The notes under the pieces: model-generated
The model's input: the letters and a program-made list of their open reading frames with translations, nothing else
What the model was told of the DNA's origin: nothing
Databases searched by the model: none
Assembly (NCBI GenBank): GCA_001632425.1
Contig: KV425623.1
Coordinates: 141,010 to 158,578 of the forward strand
DNA from: Neolentinus lepideus HHB14362 ss-1
Taxonomy: Eukaryota > Basidiomycota > Agaricomycetes > Gloeophyllales > Gloeophyllaceae
Direction: 5' to 3'
DNA length: 17,569 nucleotides
In this document: positions 8,357 to 17,052 of the stretch, piece after piece
How positions within the stretch are numbered: position 1 is the stretch's first letter
Layout of the letters: each line of letters starts with the position of its first letter
Made by a program: the position numbers and the translations under genes

Positions 8357-8922
8357 CACCTAATGCTGTAGTATTAATGTATTACATGTCTAATATTTTA
8401 ACAAACCCTTATGCAATACCCAGTAATGTTTTAAGTGTAATGTATTAATGCCCCGGGCTGTGCCATACATTGCCCCGGAACCCGGGCTGGGTTTGAATTG
8501 GACTGCCCGGCACCTAGGCATCAAGATCTCAATCGGGTTTGGATGTCCAGTGTGGGAAAAAGGCTGCTATATTGGTGATAATAGCCTAGGACCTTGGTTC
8601 TGGCCTGGAAAAATGCGGAAAAAACGGAATAAATCAGAATATATTCCTGGACCCATTTGGGACCGATCCTGTCCAAAAAATAGATTGATATATATATAGA
8701 ATGCTGCAGAATGGGATTCAGCTGCCCATATAAATTCGCAAAAAATGCCTAAAAATGCGGAAAAAATCAGGGTAGCTCCTGGGACCTGATGGGGTCAGAT
8801 GGCATCATGATATTATGTAATCCCCTCATGATATCCATTCAGCTGCTCATATAAAATCGGAAAAAATGCCTAAAAATGCGGAAAAAATCAGGGTAGTTGT
8901 TAGGACCCCTTGGGCCCAGATG
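8357..8922 (+). repeat. Fold-back element arm, right copy of inverted repeat (partner 1-541)
   Basis: It starts CACCTAATGCTGTAGTATTAA and matches the reverse complement of 1-541. Relative to the left copy it has an extra roughly 10-bp block in one of its A-rich modules and several transitions, so the pair is no longer identical. A GC-rich core (CCCGGGCTG, CCCGGAACCCGGG) lies at about 8451-8487. The match stops at 8922 only because the window begins there; the arm goes on. Confidence 0.85.
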
Positions 8923-8957
8923 ACATCATGATATTATGTAATCAACTACCTGATATG
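8716..8957 (+). repeat. Two tandem 121-bp units within the right arm
   Basis: Units 8716-8836 and 8837-8957 both begin ATTCAGCTGC-CATATAAA, run through AAAATGCCTAAAAATGCGG and AAAAAATCAGGGTAG, then through GGACC, and end with ATCATGATATTATGTAATC and a TGATAT block. The left copy (about 1-200) carries the same pair with one unit about 10 bp shorter. Arms made of short tandem repeats are characteristic of Drosophila FB-type fold-back elements. Confidence 0.8.
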
Positions 8958-9365
8958 AACAATATTTGATATTATACACCTCTGGGACCCATTTTTCAGC
9001 CTCTTTCTGCTGGTGTGGTTCATTTCTCCATCTGGATGAGATTTCTCAGGGCTGTACCACCTCAGCCATTAGAGCTATAGATATGGGACTTGTCCCATCC
9101 ATTTATATCAGCTACCAGCTATCTATTGGTACCCAAAACTACCCAAAATTTTTTTTCATGCACTGTGTTTGAAACACTTTTTCATATTTTCCCACACTAG
9201 TACATCACCCCACAACTTGCCTTTTTGGGAATGGGGTCACCCAATGTATGGCTACCGGTTTACTTAAGACACCATGAGATTCTGATGAGTGGGTGGCTAC
9301 TTACCACTTTTGGGTAGTACCCTCTCCCCAGCTACCACTGATAGGCCTCCAGTGCTGCTAGCCTC
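8923..9365 (+). repeat. Continuation of the right arm, homologous to the palindrome's inner arm
   Basis: Beyond the inverted repeat seen in this window, 9125-9365 aligns with about 10755-11115 of the palindrome. Shared landmarks are CACACNA...ATTTTCCCACA, GGTTTACTTAAGACAC, GAGATTCT, CACTTTTGGGTAGTAC and CTCCCCAGC-ACCACTG. The right arm is thus a diverged half-copy of the same element family, broken off near 9365 before its own second arm. Confidence 0.65.
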
Positions 9366-9761
9366 TGAAAATGCATTTTTGGTGTGTTCTACACAGTGCA
9401 GAAAGTGCTGAGACCACTGAGGTGTCTCCAAGAGTTCACCGAGCTATGACTCAATACATCAGTGAGCCCCGAGGATGTGCACCTCCTGCCACTGATGTCA
9501 CCACCAAGTGTTAGACACTTTGCTGTGCTGCATTCCTGCCGGTGCAATAGAGTTGGACTCTATTCAATGACTCAGGATACTCCGAGGTTGTCAAATTGTG
9601 CTTATGCACTCGAACAACAGAACTGATGGCATCAGTGATGCTTACTCACCACCACGCCCCTTCCATATGACATGACAATCCTTGCAACCTCCAGAACTCA
9701 GTCTACCAGTGCGATGGTGATGAATGGCAGCCCCGGTGCCTCTATCAAGCACCAAACACCT
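9366..9761. other. Unassigned sequence between two fold-back copies
   Basis: No open frame or recognisable repeat. The composition is mixed, with some CpGs retained. It could be old unique sequence or another eroded element. It ends CACCT against the palindrome's left terminus. Confidence 0.3.
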
Positions 9762-9944
9762 TATGCTGTAGTGGTATTATTATAAAGAGGGGAATTCCCT
9801 ACAGGGGAATAACAATGTGGGACACCATATAGGGATAGTGCCTGGAAAAAATCGGAAAAATGCGGAAAAATTGGGGATTTGGCTGGGCAGGAGTATAGAG
9901 CTCAAATGAGTTGACTGGGAGAGAAAAAAAATATCCTAGATGGG

Positions 9945-10260
9945 AAAAACATATGTGACTGACCAGAATAAATTCGGAAAAATGCCCAAAAAATGCGAAT
10001 ATATTCCTGTAGCCTGGTGGGACCATGGGGAGGTGGCTGCTTTATGATAAAAACATATCTTTGTGGAAGAACAAACAGATGCTGCCTGAAAATTCCCTAA
10101 AAATCAGAATATATTACTGGGGTGCCCCATGACTGATGTGTGGTTGGAAAAACATATCCCAAATAGGAAAGATTGACAAACATGCTTCTATAAAATCAGA
10201 ATATATTTCTAGACTATCTTATGGCATAGAGTGATGGTTGGATGGTTGGAAAAACATATC
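9945..10260 (+). repeat. Degenerate tandem repeat of about 100 bp inside the palindrome arm
   Basis: AAAAACATAT recurs at 9945, 10049, 10148 and 10250, spaced 104, 99 and 102 bases apart, and each time is followed by an A-rich segment and AGAATATATTNCTG. The last two units share GGTTGGAAAAACATATCCCA. The mirror copy is at about 12562-12876. Confidence 0.75.
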
Positions 10261-11298
10261 CCAAATGGGAAAGTGTGTGTAGAAGCATTCTATAAAATAC
10301 AGAAAAATCTTAGAAAATCTGAATATATTCCTGGGTCTGTCACATATATTTCTGAGTCTGTCACAGTGCCAAAAATGGCAGGCAGATATATATAGACCAA
10401 TGGGATTTGGCTGTGTATATTAAATCAGGAGAAATGCCTAAAAATGTGCAAAAATTCAGGGGGGACTGCTGGGAGGGGGTAGACCCAGGTGGCACTACCA
10501 AATTAGGTAATTGGATTCTAAAACTAGCAATTTTCAAGTGGGTACCCATTTGAACTGTAATTTTTGGCTCTATTTGGTTCCAGGGGTGGTTTCCTATGAT
10601 TAGGTAATCAGTTTCCAAGAATAGCAATTTTTGCATGTGCACCCATTTCAATTCTGATTGATTTCCCTGATTGTTTCCAAGGTCATTTTCTCACAATTGT
10701 AGCATAGGAACCAGGACAGGTTCTGAAATGAGACCTGTGGTAATGGTATCAGGTTCACAAGAGCTACCCACCTATAGCAAAATATTTTTTCACACACCAC
10801 ATCCAAAACAGTTTTTTGTATTTTCCCACATGAATACTGATCTGTAGATCACACCCTTTTGGGAGGGTGGTCAGCTGCTAGTAGCCCACAGGTTTACTTA
10901 AGACACTGAGAGATTCTATCCAGTACATCACAAATTACCATTTTGGGCAATTTTCCATACCAATCCAAGTCTCTGCACTCTGTGCTTTTGAGAGTGTGAT
11001 TATCCACCATAGAGCTATAGGTTTGCTTAAGACACTGAGAGAATCTGATGAGCAGGTGGCTAGATACCACTTTTGGGTAGTACACCTCCTGCAGCTTCTC
11101 CCCAGCCACTGCTTTTGGTTCTGGTGGTCAGAATCACTTCCCCCTAGTATATACTATCATATTCAACCAAGTTCCAACAGGTCCCAGGCCATTCAGGTCA
11201 CTATCTGGTGACCTGCTACTGATCAGCCTCAAAAACACACATGTCTCATCATCCTGTCACAACCATTATAGCTAGCAGCCTGGAAACACTTGGTAATC

Positions 11299-11522
11299 GC
11301 TCCTATAATATGCCTCTTCAATTATACATCTTGTCCCATGCACCCCAGGTCCTCCAAGCTATTAGTGGACACTCAGGATGACCAGATTGTGTATGAAGTA
11401 GGCTTGCTCAGTATTGTATTGCTCAGTCCCAAAATTTGGTGCATCTGGTGTCTAGTGATAGCTAGGAGCCACTGGGGTGGACAAGACAAGATTATATCAT
11501 TGAGGAGGCATATCATTGGATT
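11299..11522. repeat. Diverged centre of the palindrome
   Basis: The central 224 bp retain scattered inverted matches to themselves but, unlike the arms, have accumulated substitutions and indels. The one CpG in the 2.8 kb around it sits at 11298-11299, exactly where arm identity ends. A perfect centre would be unstable, so drift here while the arms stay identical is notable. Confidence 0.7.
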
Positions 11523-13059
11523 GATTACCAAGTGTTTCCAGGCTGCTAGCTATAATGGTTGTGACAGGATGATGAGACATGTGTGTTTTTGAGGCTGATC
11601 AGTAGCAGGTCACCAGATAGTGACCTGAATGGCCTGGGACCTGTTGGAACTTGGTTGAATATGATAGTATATACTAGGGGGAAGTGATTCTGACCACCAG
11701 AACCAAAAGCAGTGGCTGGGGAGAAGCTGCAGGAGGTGTACTACCCAAAAGTGGTATCTAGCCACCTGCTCATCAGATTCTCTCAGTGTCTTAAGCAAAC
11801 CTATAGCTCTATGGTGGATAATCACACTCTCAAAAGCACAGAGTGCAGAGACTTGGATTGGTATGGAAAATTGCCCAAAATGGTAATTTGTGATGTACTG
11901 GATAGAATCTCTCAGTGTCTTAAGTAAACCTGTGGGCTACTAGCAGCTGACCACCCTCCCAAAAGGGTGTGATCTACAGATCAGTATTCATGTGGGAAAA
12001 TACAAAAAACTGTTTTGGATGTGGTGTGTGAAAAAATATTTTGCTATAGGTGGGTAGCTCTTGTGAACCTGATACCATTACCACAGGTCTCATTTCAGAA
12101 CCTGTCCTGGTTCCTATGCTACAATTGTGAGAAAATGACCTTGGAAACAATCAGGGAAATCAATCAGAATTGAAATGGGTGCACATGCAAAAATTGCTAT
12201 TCTTGGAAACTGATTACCTAATCATAGGAAACCACCCCTGGAACCAAATAGAGCCAAAAATTACAGTTCAAATGGGTACCCACTTGAAAATTGCTAGTTT
12301 TAGAATCCAATTACCTAATTTGGTAGTGCCACCTGGGTCTACCCCCTCCCAGCAGTCCCCCCTGAATTTTTGCACATTTTTAGGCATTTCTCCTGATTTA
12401 ATATACACAGCCAAATCCCATTGGTCTATATATATCTGCCTGCCATTTTTGGCACTGTGACAGACTCAGAAATATATGTGACAGACCCAGGAATATATTC
12501 AGATTTTCTAAGATTTTTCTGTATTTTATAGAATGCTTCTACACACACTTTCCCATTTGGGATATGTTTTTCCAACCATCCAACCATCACTCTATGCCAT
12601 AAGATAGTCTAGAAATATATTCTGATTTTATAGAAGCATGTTTGTCAATCTTTCCTATTTGGGATATGTTTTTCCAACCACACATCAGTCATGGGGCACC
12701 CCAGTAATATATTCTGATTTTTAGGGAATTTTCAGGCAGCATCTGTTTGTTCTTCCACAAAGATATGTTTTTATCATAAAGCAGCCACCTCCCCATGGTC
12801 CCACCAGGCTACAGGAATATATTCGCATTTTTTGGGCATTTTTCCGAATTTATTCTGGTCAGTCACATATGTTTTTCCCATCTAGGATATTTTTTTTCTC
12901 TCCCAGTCAACTCATTTGAGCTCTATACTCCTGCCCAGCCAAATCCCCAATTTTTCCGCATTTTTCCGATTTTTTCCAGGCACTATCCCTATATGGTGTC
13001 CCACATTGTTATTCCCCTGTAGGGAATTCCCCTCTGTATAATAATACCACTACAGCATA

Positions 13060-14373
13060 TGGTGCCACTGATGGGTCCACCGGTTGTTGCTTCCTAAGTT
13101 GGGCTAAGCTAGATTGCGTAGCCCTCAAAACATTTGAGTCCTGTGAAGATGATGCTACTAGCTTCTTAGCAGTGCTCGACTGTGCCTTCCTCAGAATGGT
13201 GTCTAATGTTCAATGGTAAACCTGACCCCTCATGGTGGGCTCCAAAATGATAGGCTACATGCAAAGACACATGGGGAATCTGTATGCACGAGACAGGCAC
13301 AAAGGTCAGTAGGTGATAGCAGGGAGAAAGTGATAGGTAGTAGCACTTGATCTCAGGGGCAAAACACCTAAACCTATGTGATGATAGATAGACAAGGGAT
13401 ATCGTCTGGCTAGTGACAGAAGGGTAGAATGGCCTATGGATGCTTTGCTGAGGTTTGTGGGGTTGAGGACTGAAGTTGCATGCACTGAGACATGGACACC
13501 ACTAGTAAGGTGGGGGAAGGTGGAGGTGGATGAGATAGACTAGATTGTGGACACACAGGTCCTACTAAACAAAATGTGTGCTTGGACGCTACTGAGGCTT
13601 CTTGCCTGAACCTAGCATGAAACCACTCAGGGCTGCTAGGGACTCTGATGGACATTTGCAAACACTCGGGTCACAAGTACTTCTCTGGTGAAGCAGAGAT
13701 GACATCCACTCACAAATAGATGAGACGAGACTTGGGTTAGCTTTAAACCACTCACTGACTCCTACACCCATCTGGTCCTGTCCTCAGTTAGGTGCACCCA
13801 CATCCACAACACTCCTGAGGTGTTGAGGAAGGCCCTGAGCTTCATGGTGTATCCCCTATGGTCATAGCCTCAACCACCCTTTCACATCTGGTAATGCACA
13901 CTACCGAACCACCCATAGCATCAACAGGTCTTTGAATACCTTTTGCGAACACTTCCCTAGCCTGTCATTCCTGAAGGATAGGCCTCTACTACATCCATTG
14001 AAGGATCAGCGGTCTCCCATGTACCTTTGCAGTGCTTGCTACAACATGGATAGTAAACCGCCTTGATGGTGTACCACATGCTACTGCCCATCAGCCTCGC
14101 TGAGTCTGATGGCCTGATACCACCTTGGTTGTCATCATAGGATACTCATTGGCCTCTGCCGTCCATACACATTGAGTGGATATGTACCACAAGACTTTGT
14201 CCATGAGCTGTCCATAGATAGGCCTGATGTGCGATACTGTCTGCCACACTTTGCTGTCCATATGTCCATGGACACCTCATATCTGTCATGGATGAGGGTA
14301 GCTTTAGTATGTTAAAATGCCATTTTCTCCAGGCAGGATCGTCCAGTGCATATCAGCATATGATTCAGCTCCT
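13060..14373. other. Unassigned degenerate sequence, perhaps minus-strand transposon remains
   Basis: No long frame exists. Minus-strand scraps have some protein character (MWYTIKAVYYPCC near 14080, RNDRLGKCSQKVFKDLLMLW near 13930, SEWFKANPSLVSS near 13740) but are separated by stops and shifts, and I cannot assign a domain. They may be a heavily mutated continuation of the acidic ORF at 14374-14724. Two overlapping minus-strand frames of 60-75 codons at 13434-13771 are not convincing on their own. Confidence 0.35.
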
Positions 14374-14724
14374 TCAATTGGTCATTCTCCTGACCCAGAG
14401 ATCATTAGCTTCATGAAGTACCTGGTTCTGGAACTCAGCATCTGATAGAGCAGGTGGAGTCTCATTCCTTAAGGTATTCTCAAGTTGGTCTCCTACCCAA
14501 TCTCCATGGCCTGACAACAGTACTGCTTCATCAGTCAAATCTCTTAGTGCTACAAGATGCTCATAGGTGTTGTCACCTTCATTGGATAGGATAAATTCTG
14601 TGGTGTTATGCATGTCATCCTCTGTATGCATGAATCCTATTTGATCTTCCACTTCAACGTCACCATCATTAAACTGATCACCATCATAACCCTGGTTATG
14701 GTAATCAAAGTCCTCATCCTCCAA
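14374..14724 (-). pseudogene. Acidic protein segment, unrecognised
   Basis: An open minus-strand frame of 116 codons with no ATG at its upstream end, strongly acidic at first (DEDFDYHNQGYDGDQFNDGD) and then more ordered (YEHLVALRDLTDEAVLL, ending NDLWVRRMTN). Just upstream a different frame reads ENAAETAAAENEEDPPEGEE, ending at a TGA that overlaps this frame, so one indel probably separates two halves of the same acidic region. Acidic stretches like this are common in fungal transposase-type proteins and in nuclear proteins. No catalytic motif is seen, and the sequence after the stop is degenerate. Confidence 0.4.
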
Positions 14725-14938
14725 GGGCAGCTAGCTCTTCACCCTCTGGGGGGTCCTCCTCATTCTCAGCAGCTGCAGTCTCTGCTGCATTCTCATCAAT
14801 ATCATCTCCACATCAAGGACACTGTGAAGCGGCTAACTCACATCCATTGAGCAAAATATACAGGATATTTGGAATTTGGTGTCAGTATGGGTCAACAGAG
14901 TACCAGGCTGTAGAAACTAGTAACCACAATGTCTCAGC

Positions 14939-15195
14939 TGTGTATGACACAACAACTATATTGTATGTATGTACCTAGTAACCACAATGTCTGTACATAC
15001 ATCAATACATGCTGGCAATGCAGACAGTCTGCAGGACTCACCTCAGGCATGTACAACACAACAACTGAGGAAACTAGAAGGGGAACAGGGATACACCCTA
15101 TATACCTGGTGTCCAAGCTTCTGTGAAGGTGATGACACATAACCTTTGCATCGCACTGACACAGATCACATATGTCACAATACCACATCACAACA
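14939..15195 (-). repeat. Probable 3' LTR of a copia-type element
   Basis: Read on the minus strand it starts TGTTGTGATGTGG immediately after a purine-rich tract and ends in ATACACA, fitting the TG...CA rule, with a TATATAGG box (15097-15104) in between. It lies about 150 bp downstream of the copia frame, as expected for a 3' LTR. The outer end is less certain because no second LTR is present to compare; an 18-bp direct repeat (14917-14934 and 14975-14992) straddles it. Confidence 0.55.
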
Positions 15196-15206
15196 CTCCT
15201 CCTTGA
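15196..15206 (-). promoter_or_regulatory. Polypurine tract before the LTR
   Basis: The minus strand reads AAGGAGGAG directly before TGTTG, the usual position and composition of the plus-strand primer tract of Ty1/copia elements. Confidence 0.55.
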
Positions 15207-15346
15207 TGCAAAGAAAGAAAGACAAAATGAAAAGCAAAGACAACTGAGAAGATGGAACCCCACAACACATGCTCCTCCTCACATGGAATCTTGGTACTCC
15301 TCCTCATGGTAAGCTTGATTCTGCCTCCTTGTAACCCAAGTCTTCA

Positions 15347-15931
15347 TCAACGTAGCCCAAGAAATCCTTGGAGACAGGTGAATTGGCCAGGTTTGAGCAC
15401 TTTTGTAAAAATGTTGGCAACATTGTCATGAGTGTTGATGTAGCTAACAGAGAGGGAGTGGCTATTGCTGAGTTCATGTATATAATGGTATTTGATGTCA
15501 ATGTGTTTTGTGCAGCTGTGGAATGATGGATCACTGGAGAGTGTGATGGTGCCATTGTTATCACATAGTAAAGGAGTCACCTGAGTTTGTTCGAAGTCCA
15601 AGCCCTTGAGTACTGCATGAAGCCAGACAAGCTCCTTTGCCACTTCACCAGCAGCAATGTATTCAGCCTTGCAGGATGAGTGAGAGATGGTCTTTTGTTT
15701 GCAGGAGGACCAAGTAATCATGCCAGACCTGGGCATAAAGCAGTAACCGCCAACAGAGCACTGAGTATCAGGACACATAGCCCAGCCAGAATCCATCCAC
15801 CTGAGAAGGTTGGTAGTTTGTTTTCCACCAAGAATGAGCTTCAAGTCATGAGTACCCTTGAGATAACGCACAACGTGCTTGGCAGCTTCCCAATGAGTTG
15901 ACCCATAGCAACTGTAAGGTGGGTGCCACAA
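15347..15931 (-). pseudogene. Ty1/copia polyprotein fragment, RNase H domain
   Basis: This is the C-terminal end of a copia Pol polyprotein, the RNase H that removes element RNA during reverse transcription. Family landmarks appear in order: HWEAAKHVVRYLKGT (13-27), WMDSGWA (45-51), GGYCF (61-65), KAEYIAAGEVAKELVWL (88-104), LLCDNNG (121-127), DPSFHSCTKHIDIKYH (134-149) and NVANIFTK (170-177). The Asp at 47, Glu at 90 and Asp at 124 are kept; the usual Asp of NVADIFTK is Asn 173 and the usual Arg of the H-x-R-TKHIDI motif is Cys 140. GAG, integrase and reverse transcriptase are absent: similarity stops near 15920, so the element is 5'-truncated or interrupted. Downstream are the polypurine tract and LTR. 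Confidence 0.9.
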
Positions 15932-16223
15932 AGTGGCACAGAGTTTGGTTGTGTTTGGTCTTAGAGTAATGGGCAGATGGAGTGAGCAAGGGAGACTTAG
16001 ACTTACTTCTACACATCTTGTATCTCATGCAATAGGATGAGGTTGCATTTATTGGTGTGTGTATTACAACTTAAGTGTACTGACTAAGGAGGTTCTGCAC
16101 TTTTTTAAATGCTCATCACATTCAAAAAATTACTGTTTGTTCGTGACTTATTGCATAGGTGCATAGACACCCTGTTATACTAAGACAAGAAACATGATAA
16201 AAAACCAAATAAAATAACTACAA
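15932..16223. other. No gene supported
   Basis: AT-rich stretch between the truncated copia fragment and the next ORF. A small perfect hairpin, GTGCCAC-AAA-GTGGCAC (15923-15939), sits at the point where copia similarity ends. No other structure seen. Confidence 0.3.
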
Positions 16224-16631
16224 ATGGACTCTACTGCCCCACTGGAGGACTCTTTGACACTACCAGACCCACAGACATTCATCAATGGTTGAGCTGCTGG
16301 ATCAGACAACCGACCATCATTGACCCCTACTCAGTCCATGTTCCCTGCAAGGGGGCAGCGCAAACTACCTGACCACAGGCAGAATAGCTGCATAGAAGAA
16401 GAGGCTGAGTGGACAATTCAACTTATTCATAGACTTCAGACTTGGGCGATGACACTGGATATGCATGAAGTGTTATCAGAAGTGATTGAGAGGATCACGG
16501 AGGGGATGGGTGCATTGTGGCAATTGATCAGCAAAGAGATTAGCAATCCAGCCAAGGAATTATCTATGGATGAGGGTGATGCTGTCAGTGATCAGACGAG
16601 GTACGAGAACACTTCAGACACTCAATACTAA
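16224..16631 (+). pseudogene. Unrecognised ORF interrupted by one TGA
   Basis: ATG 16224 opens MDSTAPLEDSLTLPDPQTF, meets TGA at 16290-16292, and continues in the same frame to TAA 16629. The second part is helical with a likely amphipathic stretch (EEEAEWTIQLIHRLQTWAM, then HEVLSEVIERITEGMGALW) and an acidic tail. Reading through the TGA gives 135 codons. GAGGTACGAG near 16600 with TACTAAT and TTATAG at 16651 resembles a 45-nt intron, but its phase would lead to another stop, so splicing is unproven. I do not recognise the family; a retroelement Gag-like N-terminus is one possibility. Confidence 0.45.
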
Positions 16632-16674
16632 TTGCAACATTATAGAGACTCAGCATGTGAAGCATGAGCTCAAG

Positions 16675-17052
16675 ATGGTATCACCATCCCCTAAGTCAGT
16701 GTCTCCACATCCACAAGGAAGATGACCATTGCCACCTCACCCCTCACACAATTCGAACCCATCAATCGGTGAAATTCCTAGCCCTGTTGAGGCCCATCAA
16801 GCTGCACCAGTTCCTACAGAATGAGTACTTTCAGGAGGGAATAATGTCCCACTTGCTTGAGAGGTCATGCCTTCAAGAAGGATGCCAGTACCATTACCAG
16901 GACTATCACACCCCCCATCTGCAGAACCATATTGAGCGGTGGTATGCACAGACACACGACGAGACCCGCGGAAAAGAGACCTAAAGGGTAGACACAACCA
17001 CAAAGCAAACACCAAAGCCCTTGGTGTCAGATGGCTGCGAGGCCCGGGGTAA
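16675..17052 (+). pseudogene. Proline-rich ORF with four in-frame TGA codons
   Basis: The frame from ATG 16675 reads MVSPSPKSVSPHPQG, then TGA 16723, PLPPHPSHNSNPSIGEIPSP, TGA 16822, then TGA 16858 and 16933, then a basic tail (RRDPRKRDLKGRHNHK) to TAA 17050. The four premature stops are all TGA, and arginine (CGA) fits each context. The frame is also open upstream, so it probably continued the ORF at 16224 after a frame change or intron. The overlapping 106-codon open frame at 16664-16984 is the shadow: it is His/Gln-biased and lacks protein character. Confidence 0.4.

Larger units (their letters stand above)
9762..13059. mobile_element. 3.3-kb palindromic fold-back element
   Basis: Position x pairs with 22821-x throughout. 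Arms 9762-11298 and 11523-13059 (1537 bp each) are essentially identical without indels; the only mismatch I noticed is near 9783/13037. The 224-bp centre (11299-11522) is still recognisably inverted (ATATGCCTC, CTTGTC, CACCCCAG and TAG-GGACAC blocks pair) but diverged. The termini are TATGCTGTAGTGGTATTATTA and its complement, with CACC just outside on both sides. No transposase is encoded: the apparent ORFs occur as identical mirror pairs and look like chance frames. A TA duplication at the ends is possible. The family is related to the arms at 1-541 and 8357. A transcript through it would fold into a hairpin of about 1.5 kb. Confidence 0.85.

Noticed and set aside
8448..8699. 83-codon plus-strand frame
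   Set aside because: It lies inside the fold-back arm, and the partner arm does not preserve it as a gene.
8716..8957. CRISPR-like or satellite array
   Set aside because: There are only two 121-bp units and no spacers; they fit fold-back arm repeats.
9799..13022. ORFs of 71, 75 and 96 codons in each palindrome arm
   Set aside because: They occur as exact mirror pairs only because the arms are copies. The proteins have no domain or start context, and the arm is made of tandem A-rich units.
9762..13059. Palindrome as an assembly artefact
   Set aside because: A mismatch near the outer end, a diverged 224-bp centre and a related arm elsewhere in the window argue for a real structure, though only spanning reads can settle it.
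14934..15263. 109-codon minus-strand Cys-rich frame
   Set aside because: It covers the polypurine tract and LTR of the copia element, so it is non-coding.
4763..16935. TGA as a reassigned sense codon
   Set aside because: Frameshifts, a TAG and a TAA accompany the TGAs, the LINE frame runs 535 codons without one, and CpG decay explains the bias more simply.
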